A stretch of DNA of 64,000 nucleotides, taken from the NCBI RefSeq assembly GCF_008831285.2, contig NC_045140.1:10166505-10230504 (forward strand), given 5' to 3'. The notes below the pieces were generated by a model. The model saw only the letters and a list, made by a program, of their open reading frames with translations, was not told the origin of the DNA and did no database searches. The position numbers and the translations under genes were made by a program. Every line of letters begins with the position of its first letter. Position 1 is the stretch's first letter. This document shows, one piece after another, positions 11,946 through 23,501 of the stretch. The DNA comes from Nymphaea colorata (taxonomy: Eukaryota; Streptophyta; Magnoliopsida; Nymphaeales; Nymphaeaceae).

Positions 11946-12254
11946 TTAGTAATCTGTCACTAGTGAACATTACGTACAAATTTTTTATTGTGACACGTGT
12001 GTATATAATTTCGAGTGAAAATGACTCTTAAAGCCATGTCCGTGAGGTTAGATTGCAAAAACAATAAGTTAATGATGAATTTTTATGCGTCTGGTTTTTA
12101 CCAGTTTTCCATATATATATATATATAACCGAGAAGTTGGGATGGAAATGAGTTTACGTTGCAAAAGATGGCAAACATTCCCATGTTCGGTTTTGGACCA
12201 CTTTACTGGATAACACCTACATGATTGTTGAGAAATGACAACTCGTGCAACCTA

Positions 12255-12745
12255 GTACCTCTAGCCTAGTTGTAGTCAGTTTGAACTTGGCTTTTGTCTC
12301 AGAAGTTGAGCTTAAATTTGGTCCAAACTCGAGCCAAGATCAAGTGTACTAGCTTGAGCTTGGCTCAGCTCGAGCTTAGGAAGGCTCAAATTTGGCTTGA
12401 GTTGTCTCAACCAAGCTCGAGCCCAGATTGGGCCCAAGTTAGGCCGACCCATTATTAAAAAGGGTCAAGTTTAACATGAATAGTAGTAGCCGAGTTTGAA
12501 CTTGAGTCCTAAAACTTGTAGCAAGGGGGAAAACAGATGGAGTTGTTTATTTGTTATGATGATGTTCTGAACTGTCTTTTACATATTCTTCTCTTGAGTT
12601 GGTTAGCTCGAATTCATCCCCTTTACTTAACAAATTTATTTTTTACCTGCAACTTGACTCGTTTATTAGACAAGTCTAATTTGAGTCGAGTTTAATTGAA
12701 TAAGTTCAAGTAAAGCCCTAGTTGACTCGACTTGTTGAACATCAT
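12255..12745. repeat. Second copy of the GAGCTCGAGCC-rich repeat
   Basis: Same vocabulary as 5585-5990: GAGCTTGGCTCAGCTCGAGC near 12357 and GAGTCGAGTTTAATTGAA near 12682. This supports a dispersed repeat family. Exact ends are not determined. Confidence 0.5.
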
Positions 12746-14920
12746 TACTATAATTAGCAGTATATAGCAGAAGTCCCTGTCTAGGTTTCTTTTTTTCTAT
12801 ATACTTATTATTATTTTGTACTGTTTCTTTGTTAAAATTTTTAATGTTATTTAGTAATTGGTAAAATATTAAAATATTTTCAAAATATGGTCTGAAATAA
12901 TATTTGCGCTTATGACAAAAAGTGTATATCTTCCTACTTTTCATTTTTTTGTCTTTTGTAATTAAAAAAGTTAAATTTTTGTCAGTTTTATGAAAAACGT
13001 AGTGGAGAACTAGCCTCACAAGATGGAAGAGGTGTCTAATTAAATTTTGGGTATTATTATAAATAAACCCCAATTTTTTCCCTTTTTTTCGTTATATAGC
13101 TAAATAAACGTGGTTTCTGACGGTTCATTTCATTTCCTTCTCTTTCCACAAATAACCTATTTTTAATAGGTTTTTCTGTCATTTTATTTAATTTCCTTTC
13201 CTCTTTTCAAAATTTTCTTTCATTTTCCTTCCATTCTATCCATCAGATTCATTGCTTTCTCTGTAAAAAAAAATCCTTGTTAAACGGTCCTCTTTCCATA
13301 GTTCTTGATACAGGTTACGTTTAATTTCTTGACAGGTTCGATACAGTTCAAGATATACCTTTGCTGCTATGCATCGTTAACAATGTTAGGGTCATTTTAA
13401 GCAATGTTATTAAGTGCGTTGATGCGAGGTGTTGAGTAATATGCAAGATGTTAACTACAGTATTAGAAAAGATATTCAAATACTACGTGGGGCATGTACT
13501 AACACACAACTATCTTCTCTTCCCCTTGTACACAACACCTCAAAAGTCTGACGAGAAGATTAGCAGTCACCTTCACCTTATTCATGAACTATTCAAAACC
13601 TTGCCTTCAACTCTTTGAGAGTCTCTTCACTTCTATTTCTTGTCCACCTGCAGGTACTCCATGAATCACACGACCACAAAACTTCACGGTCCTACCCTTC
13701 ACATACACATCTGCATATGGAAATTAATTAAAACAGTAGTATAAGTTGTTCCCTTGATGTCAATGTGCATGAGAGAAAGGGAGGAAACCTTCTAGTTACT
13801 ATGAGGGCCTTTCTGGGGATCTCTTTAACGTTGGCCCATTTGTTGGGCGCCGGCCACTTTTGGCTCCCGTTCTTCCCCCAGTCAATCTAGATGAACAGCC
13901 GGCATGAAACGTCGTCCAAACCTGCCCCTGCTTTCAAGCATGGTTCTGTTATTTTGCTGTACGAAAGATCCCAACTTCTTCTGTTTCTATTTTCGGGGGA
14001 TTGAGCACATTCTACAGAATCTACATGCAACCATTTGGCACAGAAGGTCCTAGAAAGGGTCCAGACAGACTCTGCCATAATCTTTTCTAATTTGCTCAAC
14101 AGAAAGAAGCATCAGGCACACTGTGCCTCTCGAGAGTTGCATCAGATGAAAATTTTCAATTTTCTAGCAAGATGTACATGGAACTGAAAAACTATATATT
14201 ATTAGGAAAGTTGCAACCAATATATAAATTCATTACAAGAAAAGTTTATATGTAAATTTTTATTTATTTATTTATTTAAACTCAGTAATGCCAGAAACGT
14301 GTGATAGATGATTTTCAGTGAGATGAACACAACATTAGAAAGCATATTACTGAACATTCTTCATTCATTTTGTGGCAAGAAGCAGCATCACTAATGAATG
14401 AATTTCGAAACATGTGAAGTGCATTACAGACAAATCTCTAGTTAGAAGAGAAATATGTCGTAGAAGCCAAATGCATGTGCGTTGTTGGAATAACTAACGC
14501 TCTTGTAAGTAACACATAAAACAAAAAAGTGTAATACATGAATTTTTCAATGATGTTGATATCTAGTCATATATTTTTTTTTTCAACATTTTTTTATGAT
14601 AATTGGCATAATTGTCCCTAAATGTACATTAAAATTGAATGTGAAAATTAATTGTGTGAAGACGGGCGCCGGTGCAATGTGACAATTATCCTAACACAGA
14701 ATGGAAGTAAATAGAAAGAATGGAATGTTGAATCGTATTCTTATTGGTTAGGACATTCATTGCTAATAAAATTACTGCCAACAACTTTAATTCAAATGGA
14801 AAATTTTGACAAAATTATGAACAACAACTTCTCTGATAATTAGTCAAACAAAACTGAGATACAAATTCAGTGATATTTTTACATCTTAGAAATGAAAAAA
14901 TTTGATAGCACATCTACCTT
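12746..14920. other. No gene supported
   Basis: AT-rich with scattered short open frames. The frame at 13887-14099 (minus, 70 residues) lies in a locally GC-richer patch (13800-14110) and could be a captured exon, but it has no domain I recognise. The frame at 12666-13073 is Lys/Asn/Ile-rich, as expected of AT-rich noise. Confidence 0.4.
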
Positions 14921-15052
14921 GCCCCATGCGTTTAGTCAAACTAATTAAACGATATTAATTATATTCCATCTGCAGTTTAATGAATTAATGGAAGAAGGAA
15001 TAAAAGTGAGTTAATTAATTTTGGCGTACGTTTACTGTTCACCGACGCTGCG

Positions 15053-15060
15053 TATATAAT
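15053..15060 (+). promoter_or_regulatory. TATA box of LTP-like gene B
   Basis: TATATAAT 94 bp before the next line's ATG at 15154, identical in position to the box of copy A. Confidence 0.7.
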
Positions 15061-15153
15061 GGGGTGGAGGAACAGGTGTTGTGGACACACTCGATCGATC
15101 GAGGGTTTCAAAGAGATTAGAGAGAAGGAAAAGTAAAGGATCAACGGCCAAAG

Positions 15154-15534
15154 ATGGGGAGCGGGAAGGTGGCGGTGTTGCTGGTGTTGGTGTTGACGCC
15201 TGTGCTGATGGAGGTTGCCTCCGCACAGGCAGCAGTGAACCCTGAAAACTTATTATATGACTTCTTTCATAGTATAATATTCTCGCCCATTAATTGTGCC
15301 AAAGCCCTGCCACAATATCTACACCTTTTGGTTGTTAATGCAAAGGGTGGCAAACTGGTGCCTAGTAAGATGCTGTGCTACGCCCTCAAGAACGTTCCCG
15401 CATCATGCCTTGATATGCTTTACATGGATTTCCTGATACCGCCATTTTACGTCAACATATTTTTCGCTGCCTGTGGACTCCCTCTCCCTCCCAGTGCCAC
15501 ACCACCTGAACGAGATCCTGAAAATGGAGACTGA
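15154..15534 (+). CDS. Secreted four-cysteine LTP-like protein, copy B
   Basis: A 126-residue secreted protein equal to copy A except Ala23 to Ser, next to the predicted signal-peptide cleavage site. The one coding difference in 381 bases is a G/T change. Cysteines 48, 75, 85 and 107 are all kept, as are the TATA box, leader and 3' UTR, so the gene looks intact and probably expressed in the same way as copy A. The near-identity points to a recent duplication or gene conversion; an assembly duplicate is the alternative. As with copy A, the LTP-like assignment rests on cysteine spacing and the CGLPLPP end. The actual role is unknown. Confidence 0.7.
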   Translation: MGSGKVAVLLVLVLTPVLMEVASAQAAVNPENLLYDFFHSIIFSPINCAKALPQYLHLLVVNAKGGKLVPSKMLCYALKNVPASCLDMLYMDFLIPPFYVNIFFAACGLPLPPSATPPERDPENGD

Positions 15535-15812
15535 TCAATTCATCGCCAGGCATCATCAGGAGATCAATGCAACGCTACCTTCTACCTCTTGCTGCTTCTC
15601 TGCTCGATAATTATATAATACAGAGTGCTTCATCTCTATATATGTTGATCGGTTGTTGCTTTTCACCGTGGCATGTGATGGAGATTCATTCAGATGTGCC
15701 TCTCATCACATGTTCTCTTTAATAAAAATGAAATTATGCATCCTTGAATATTTTTATATTATATGCTACATTGGGGGAGGGGTGGGTAGCCATGCACCAA
15801 TTTGAGTTCTCT

Positions 15813-15882
15813 TTCTCTCTCTCTCTCTCTCCTTTTCTATATATATATATATATATATATAGACATATATATATATATATAT
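15813..15882. repeat. (CT)n and (TA)n microsatellites
   Basis: A CTCTCT run (about 15813-15832) followed by two TA runs separated by GACA (15840-15882), just after block B. The Tyr-Ile open frame at 15744-15986 is produced by them. Confidence 0.85.
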
Positions 15883-16059
15883 ACCTTCAATGTGCGGACG
15901 AGCATCTATGCTACGTATATGTATATATAGATATGTGTGTGTACATCGTTGTAGCTAAAAGAAGCAAATATAAATACTCAAATTAATTCATTAATACATA
16001 TATATTTGGCTAATTCATAATTGATCCTTATTTTTTCATTGAGGCTATAGCATCTTACC

Positions 16060-16834
16060 ATGGTTATACATCCGCACCCAAGATGGTTTTATTAATATTT
16101 CATTTTATTAAATACAGTTTTATTCGGAGTGATTATGTAATCGTAATAGATTTGCCAACAGGTATATGCCAGTGATGAATACATATGTTGTTATGGCTCA
16201 TAAAAGCCTCCATATTTTTTTTTTTAAAAAAAAAGGTAAATTGGAATTGGGCTTAGGACGCGTGCCGCTGCTGGAGTATCGTCACGGAAATGTGATCTCT
16301 CTTTTTGGTCATTCAAACATAACAATTCCTCATACTTCATAAACGTTACACAATCTAACTGTATTTTTAGCTCAATACAATTTCAATTTATAAGTTCTTA
16401 ATTGTCAAAAATATTGATCCTTGTTTTTCTGGACGCATCTGTCTTGTTCTTAGATCTACTTCAAATTTATGTCAATATACATGCAATAATTCAATGGTGC
16501 TCTCATTTAAAAAATCATATCCATGCATGTAATTCAACTGTATCTTGTACTAGAAGTTGTATTTTGATTGCAATCAGACTTCACATAGAGCGTGCGCGAT
16601 TTATTTAAAAACAAATGGCGTTTTGAGTAATACCATTTCAACAATAAAAAGGAAAAAAGCATGAATTCTCATGTCTCAAAAAGTTGAGATATCATGAGTC
16701 ATCGATTTTTTTTTATTTTAATTTGAAGCTACTCATATTTATATATGTTATAGTAACTCTTGTACGTGGGCAGTGCAGGTGCGTGGTCAGTAACTCCCTG
16801 ACTCCAATACAAAGGGTTGGCCAAATCCTGTAGG

Positions 16835-16899
<65 letters not shown>

Positions 16900-17130
16900 G
16901 CGAATGAAAGGGGAATCCACTTGTATCAATGAGTTTGATATATATGTCCTAATTGATTGTTGATTGTTGACCATCTAATTAAAGGGAAGGAGACCAATGC
17001 TTTTTTTGTCCTCAGATCACTCGTCATGTGCGCTTTATCTGTGACTGTTGTTGCTCCTTACTATGGTACGTGATGGAGATATTAATGCTTTTCACATGTT
17101 ACTCCAATAAAATAAATTGTGGTTTCAGTT
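16060..17130 (+). repeat. Block C: LTP-like unit that has lost its gene
   Basis: The left part (16085-16165) resembles the upstream region of block A. Positions 16395-16835 match 35145-35575 closely (for example TTCTTAATTGTCAAAA and GACTTCACATAGA). Positions 16980-17115 match 36125-36265, downstream of pseudogene D (GGGAAGGAGA(C/T)CAATGCTT). Between about 16925 and 16980 the promoter and coding region seen in D are missing, so the gene has been deleted from this unit. A LINE piece follows directly. Confidence 0.7.
16835..16894. repeat. Long (TA)n microsatellite
   Basis: About 29 TA units followed by CACACACG. It begins where block C stops matching block D (GTAGGATTA here, GTAGGATCA at 35568). 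Confidence 0.9.
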
Positions 17131-17139
17131 GGATGGTCC

Positions 17140-18600
17140 AATGATCTAATGAATAGCATGGAAAATCACAAAGGCAAATCTATAATGATTAGACATTACC
17201 AAAGCCTATGATAAAGTAGAATGAAGTTCTTTGGAATGTATTATGTTGTTGGAGATGGATGCTGGTCTTTGTATTAACCTACAGAAACCAGGATTTGTCC
17301 CCTTTCATCTAGCAAAGGAAGAGTGTAATGAAATAGCACTGCTTTTGGGTTGTAACATCATGAAGGCTTCCGCTTTTTACAGGGAACCTAAAAGTTGAGT
17401 ACTGCCAAGGGTTAAAAGATAAGATTACAAAGAGACTAACTAGTAGGACAAATCATTACCTTTCTTGTTTAGGGAGATCAGTGTTGATTAAATATGTTTT
17501 GCACCAAATGGTGGGTTATTGGATGATGAGCTTTAAACTCCCAAACCCAGTAATCTCTTTCTTGAAAAAGAATGCTGGAAGTTCTTTTGGGACAGGCAAA
17601 GAGGCAGAGAAGATTCCATATGTTAAGTTGGTCCCAGTTTTGCCTTCCTTTGGAAGGAGAGGGGATTGGACTGGAGAATTTAAGAATCATGAACGGTTGT
17701 GCAATCTACTTGGCTATTCAGGTTTTACTTTCAAACTCTGTTTGGGCCAAATTTGTGGGACAGAAATATATGTCTCGTGGTGGAATTTGGACTTGTAAAG
17801 TTAGTCCAAAAATGTCATGGGGATGGGAAGAAGTGAACCATTTGATTCATTGGAAGATTGGTAACGGTAGAAGATTCAAATTGTGGGCAGATAATTGGGG
17901 TTGGGAAATTCTGCCTTTCCTTGTTAATGATTCTAATTGCCACGCTCTTCATAGATACTATGGTAAGATGGTAGAAATAGCTACTAATTAAATTAGAAAT
18001 AATCCTAAAATGTTTAATGCGTCGATATGGGTCATTTAATGGCCAGAAATATCAATTTGACTGAAGAGGAAGAGAAGTTGTGTTGGGGCAATGAGGAGGC
18101 TTTATCTTTGAGCCGAAGAGATAGCTATGAAATGATAAAGGTTAAGGGTCTTGGTGCATTTTGGATGGCAGAAATATGGAGTAATGATGATGTGTCATGT
18201 GCCGAATGGAGCCTTTTTTTGAGATTGAAGGTCACCTTTTGACTTTAGATAGATTGCAGCACATGGGTATAAGTTTGGTCAAAAGATGTTGTATGATGAA
18301 GAAGAGTCAGTTTTCCACCTTTTTCTCAAATGTAAAGCTGCAATAAGGCTGTACTGGTGTCTCTTGGGAAGCAAATTTAGTGTGAAAATCCAGATGACAA
18401 CTAATTTAAAATAAGCTATGACTTGGTGGTGGTCGAGAATGTTGAAGGTGTTTGGACGAGAAGAAGTTGCACACTAGCTTTTGCGATGGTTATATGAAAA
18501 CTTTGGAAAGCTATGAATGAGTGCTATCATAATGATAAGGGAAGAATTAAGTTTCTCCCTTTGAAAATGATATGAATGGTATAGTACAAGTCGAGAACTG
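17140..18600 (+). mobile_element. LINE fragment (RT end and zf-RVT)
   Basis: It begins in the reverse transcriptase (LDITKAYDKVE, 17189-17221), jumps after an internal deletion near 17255 to the INLQKPG motif (about 17275), then continues with the GIGLENLRIMN-like motif (about 17660) and SWGWEEVNHLIHWKIGNGRR with FKLWADNW (17815-17900). A zf-RVT-type end follows, with EESVFHLFLKCKAA near 18300-18345 and a WKxWNECYHND-like tail near 18490-18540. Stops and frameshifts throughout mark it as dead. The catalytic YADD region is within the deleted part. Confidence 0.8.
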
Positions 18601-19538
18601 TTCAATATATTTTGAAAATTAGGATGTCCTTGCTCCAGGTGAGTTATCCCTGGATTTCCCCGATCCTTATAATTTTTCCTTGGTTGGGTCATCCTAAAAT
18701 AATTCTAAGGAAGCAAATAGAGAGAGAGTTATGCCGAACTATCTTCTCTCTAAATGACTGGACTTTGTTTTGAAATAAAATGGAGAGAGAATTTTAATTC
18801 TCTTTAGTTGTTCATTTTAGTTGGGGTTTAACCCACTAATGAGAATTTTGATTTTACTTGTAAAAATTCTTGGATCGGGCGACTGGTAAGAGAATCACAT
18901 CCTCTTGAAGTTTTGAATTTGGTGGGGTCTATCTAGTTTGTAAGCATGGCCTAGTTGAGTTCAATGGAATTCTACTGATAGACTTTTCTAATTCTGGTTC
19001 AAAATCATGCAATGTACTTGAGTTGACCTTAGTTTAAGGCTTTTGGGTGATTGACGTGGACACTTGGGTCCATAGTTCCTGTAATCATGGGAATTGAAAA
19101 ATTGTCGTCCTTAGTTTAGATTAGGATCTTGAACTTTCATTTGAAATCATATCTTGAATCTTCATCTTAGCTCCTAGGCCTTCATTAGGATTGCTCCCAG
19201 AATTTCAGTTTTAGTTCCAATTGAAATTTAAAATCTCATTCAAATTCGACAAAAAATTCTGATTTTGCAATTCCAAGTTGATTTAGAGCTGAAATTGCAA
19301 GTGATTCATAGGCACGGATCTAGGATTGGATTGGGTGGACATCAAATCCTGCCCAAGATATTTTATAGAACTTTGAAAACTGCCATTGGGATGGGCAAAT
19401 TGGGTATATATATATATATATATAATAAATCCAGATCTAATCTAACAACTCAGGGGATATATTCTAATTTTTGTAAGGATATAATATGAGTTCAGACATT
19501 CATTTCCCTTGTTACAGAGTGCTCACCAGGTACCACCA

Positions 19539-19540
<2 letters not shown>
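18601..19540. other. No gene seen; intergenic
   Basis: AT-rich sequence after the LINE fragment with a short (TA)n run at about 19406-19424. I see no supported gene. Confidence 0.45.
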
Positions 19541-19578
<38 letters not shown>

Positions 19579-19585
19579 AGAGAGT
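19541..19585. repeat. (TG)n(AG)n compound microsatellite
   Basis: About 11 TG units, then AAG and about nine AG units. Confidence 0.9.
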
Positions 19586-19907
19586 AACATAAAACATTTT
19601 AACAATTTAATGCAACCGTTGTTGCACATGTTTAATTTAGTGCAATAGCTAACGTTATGTTGTGGTGAAGACCATCAATTCCTTTCATAATGCCAATGTT
19701 GCTATAAATCTAATTTATCACAAAGCAAAGGAACGTTGTAAAACACAATTCAGCTCTAGATCTCAATGAGTAATCTAAATATTTGAGGCTATCCTACGGA
19801 AAAGGTTGAAGATATAACCTAGTCATTATTCATATACAGTAATGAAAGTAATGAATACATGACCTCAGCCTAATGCATATTGAATTTAGGAAAGAAGCAA
19901 GAGAAAG

Positions 19908-20041
19908 TACCTCCAAAACAACTTTCTGACTAACATCACATAGAAAAACAAGGTAAAAAGGAAAATAGGTATAAATACCTCCCAAACAACTCTCTGAGTA
20001 ACATCACATAGAAAAACAAGGTAAAAGGAAAATAAGTATAC
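19908..20041. repeat. 68-bp tandem duplication
   Basis: Two units, 19908-19975 and 19976-20041, beginning TACCTCC(A/C)AAACAACT and ending GAAAATA(G/A)GTATA, about 92% alike by eye. There is no coding role. Confidence 0.75.
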
Positions 20042-20397
20042 TAACTGCTAACGAGACAGCTAGAATGCCATTATAATTTTATAACAAACAATATCTCTGA
20101 TGAACCCCAAGGAGTTCAATAAACTATTCAAAAATATATGGGAGGCATGGGATGGTGCAAGAATGCTAATAAAACATACCAAGAATGCATGGTAGCTGAC
20201 CGCTGGCTGACTGGATGCATTCTAAAAAATGCCTCATGTTGGTAAACAATATGTGGCACTTTCACCACAGAAATTGCAGAAAGCAAGCCGATAAGTGAAA
20301 ACTTAATGCATATGAAAAGGTATATAGAAAAATTAACGTTAGAAATATAGGATAACACTTTTTTTTCCAAGCACTGTAAGATTTCTTATAAGAAACT

Positions 20398-20560
20398 AAG
20401 AGGGCATTTGGTTTCGGTTACACACTGTTTCAAGAACGCCATGTTCTCAAAATCTTGTAACACCACCAAACGTTGGACAGAAAAACATGGAGGCCAAAAC
20501 GTTCTTTTGTCTTCCATGAACGCAAAAATGCGTTCTTCTTTAAAACAACCGCACCCTTAG
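20398..20560. mobile_element. Probable small MITE
   Basis: The ends form an imperfect inverted repeat: TAAGAGGGCATTTGGTTT on the left and, on the complement, TAAGGGTGCGGTTGTTTT on the right. Length about 160 bp and non-coding. No target duplication was found, so the class is open. Confidence 0.45.
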
Positions 20561-20599
20561 AATGGGAAGGAGTTTTTTTTTTTTTTCGAATCATCTTGC

Positions 20600-21180
20600 T
20601 TGAAATCCTGGCATCGTTTCCCTCAAGTCTTGCTCTTTGGTCTTAATCATCTCTCTCTCTCTGTCTCTCTCTCTCTTGGCGTTGTTTCTGTGCCTCGAAG
20701 ACCATCTCTGCCTTGTTCATCATATTTTTCATCTTCATTGTGGCCCTTATCCTTCATTCACCCATCTATTTTGTCTTCTTTTTCATTATGTGTTCCTCCT
20801 CCTCCTCCTCATCTTCTTCTTGTTCTCCATTCATTGTTTTTCCATCTTCTTCTTCATTTATATCATTCCCCCCTCTTCTCTCTTGTCAATGGTGACTCGA
20901 TCATTTGAGTTTTGATCGAAGCTCGTGCAAAATCCGTGGAGGAATCCATTGGCGGTTGGAGCAAATGAGGAACGAGAGTCTTCATCTTCCTCATCAGAGA
21001 ATCGTTAGGGTTCCCACGCTCCAAAGTGAGGTAAACGTGTCTTGGTTTTGGTTTTATGTGCCTATTGCAAGGAGATTCAATTGTTCTTCTTTCATGTGGA
21101 GGAGCATTGAACCTAAGGGCCACAACATAGAGATTTGTCGCCATTATCTCAGCAGAGGAGGGCTTTGTTCCTAGCTCTGA
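20600..21180 (+). other. CT-rich leader-like stretch without a gene
   Basis: A (CT)n run at 20647-20676 and a pyrimidine-rich stretch to about 20890 look like a plant 5' leader on the plus strand. The following 20890-21175 is less AT-rich and includes a GAGGTAAACG donor-like site near 21026. The overlapping open frames are low complexity, and no protein is recognisable. It could be a 5' exon remnant. Confidence 0.3.
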
Positions 21181-21390
21181 TTTGCTAAATTGCAGAAGTT
21201 GTTGATTTTGGGAATTTGTTGAGAGAAAGCAAAGGAAAGTGTATTTTTATTCATGAATATTTCTTTTACATATTTTATTAGATATTTTCTTTCATTTAAT
21301 GTTGATTTTAGGTGTCTTGAATGTGTAAAGAGAGAAAGATGAAGAAAGAATAACATTTTTGTTGGTATCATATTGTTTTTTTAATATAAT

Positions 21391-22640
21391 TGGTGTCACC
21401 CCAAAAATTTTCAAAAAGATTGTATTTTATTTTCACTCAAACAAAATTCTTAATTATTTGGATTTAAATTTTTTAGACTCTAAGCCAAATCCTAGACTCA
21501 AACAAATTCACTTTAATCTAAAATGAATCTCTAAACCTTTGTCTGAACCCAATACAAAATTCAAATTCAAAACCCAACTTTAGACGCGAGATTCAAATCC
21601 CAAATCCAACTCTCTAATCTGAATTAGATCTAAAACCGAAATTTAGATCTAAATTGAGAATTTTGAATTCAAAATCCAAAATCAAGATCAAAACAACAAA
21701 ATTTAATGCTATGAGCGCCGCGCACGCATGCACGGACCTTCCATTTGTTTTATGTTTTGTTTTAACGTCAAGATGTGTTTCTGAGCTTAAACCACTTATT
21801 GAAATGCAACGACGACCAATCAAACCCAATCCAGATCTAAAAAGAGCCCAGAATCAACCAAAACGGAGTCGGCTCCGTTTGAAACAAAAACCATTTTTAC
21901 CACTTTTAAATATATATTTAAAATATAATTTTTATGTTCTTATTATTTTTATTCTTTGAACGACCCCCGGGAGGCTAGGGAGGCAAAATCTGTCCCTTAT
22001 TGGTCCATACGAGACAACAAGGGGGGCATTACATGGCGCGGTAGGGCCGGGCCAATAAGCTCCATCGTGTGCGAGTGCGCACCACAGACTGACGTGCTAG
22101 GCGCTGTTGCACCGAGAGTTTCTTAGCTAATGGCTAATCCCACTTAGTCAAAACCTATTTTAAAAAAAAAATAAAATTATTAAAAAATGATTAGAATTCA
22201 CATGAAAATCTTGTTAAATTCAAATTTTAAGTTTTGACTCTAAATGTTTTTATAAATACCCCCACATTATTTTTTTTTTTGGTATGAGTAAACCCTTGGG
22301 AAACCTCTAGTGCTTCTTCACTTGAGGATTGAGATTTTTTCTTAGTTTTATCTCTTCAATTTTTCTTACCTTCTTTTCCAACGTTGGGAACAAGCTTCTT
22401 CAACTTCCACTCTTCAAAGGAGCAAGCCCCCATTTGAAGGAGCTTTGGGATCATCTGAAGTGGGAGATTCATCTTCTAAAAATCATTCTTGTTAAAGGTA
22501 GATAATCAATACCCCAATCCATATCTTTTTATTACTTTCTTCCTTTTTAATCTCAACATAGCCATATAAGATAACTCTCAAATCTCTTCTTTGGAGTTAT
22601 GAGCTATTCTTGAGTGCATCAGGAGTGTGAGAAGGTGAAA
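21391..22640 (+). mobile_element. Possible Gypsy-type LTR or leader relic
   Basis: The stretch starts TGGTGTCACCCC and contains a GC-rich patch (21960-22130), TATAAATACCCC at about 22252 and a CTTCTT/CTTCAA-rich leader-like part (22300-22500) with GTTAAAGGTAGATAA. This layout resembles plant Gypsy LTRs, but there is no second LTR and no coding part, and the copia piece follows at about 22640. Class inferred, low certainty. Confidence 0.35.
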
Positions 22641-22649
22641 CAAGGTTTC

Positions 22650-23501
22650 ATTTTAGGAGAGAAAAGCCTCTATGATGAACTTTTACAATACTGACCAGCC
22701 ACTTCTGATCCTAATGTTTATAAACATACATTTGAAGAAGATAAGATCTTCAAAGTTCTTGCTGGTCTAGCTTATGATTACGAAGCTGTCCGAAGTCAGA
22801 TTTTGATGATGTCTCCTCTTCCAACATTTAACAATGTATGCCAGACCACACAAAGAGAGTTAGATTGTCGAAAAGTTATGAACGTGTCTTCAAAAATTAA
22901 TAGTGAAGAAAGTCTTGAGAAAATGGCATGTTATGTTAACAATAAAAAGGGAGATTCCAGACTATCCAATGATAGCAACAATGGCCAGAGAATCCGAAGC
23001 AAATTCAAATGCAATCACTGCAAGAAGATTGGGCACACACGTGATAGATGTTGGGAGTTAATTGGTCGTCCTGCCAAAGAGAAATCATTATCCAAGCAAT
23101 CAGATCTGGCCAACTTTCTGACCAAGGAAGATCTTCAAAAATTCTTTCAAAAATTTTCGAAGACGAATCTGGTTTCATCTCAACCAGTTGAATCTGAAGG
23201 TAAGAATCATGCTCTTATTTCTGTTTCTACTGCTTCCACTTGGATTGTTGACTCTGGGGCCACCGATCACATGACTGAAAATTCTTTTGAGATTACTAGT
23301 TTAGACAAAGAACAAAAACAACATGTCTTTACTGCAGATGGGTCACCTATAGCAGTTAAAGGAGTTGGTAGAACTACATTCCTTGAAAATAATATTAAAT
23401 CTAGTGTTCTCTATGTTCCTAATATATCTGCTAGTCTAATGTCTGTGAGCAAATTAACAAAAACAAATAATTGCTTGGCTATTTTTCTTCAAAGGAGGTG
23501 A
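22650..23501 (+). pseudogene. Copia-1 gag (C-terminal part) and protease
   Basis: Starts inside gag (FKVLAGLAYDYEAVRSQIL near 22750-22805), with a CCHC zinc knuckle CNHCKKIGHTRDRC (about 23010-23050) that would bind element RNA. The aspartic protease active site DSGATDHMT is at about 23250-23280. The frame ends at 23501 and continues in another frame from about 23471. Confidence 0.85.

Larger units (their letters stand above)
14922..15736 (+). repeat. Duplicated block B (near-identical to block A)
   Basis: Matches 7361-8180 from CCCATGCGTTTAGTCAAACT to the AATAAAAATGAAATT tail, about 99% by my count apart from one 10-11 bp gap in the upstream region. The homology covers promoter, coding region and 3' UTR and stops at both ends. 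The copies are 7554 bp apart, in the same orientation. Confidence 0.85.
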
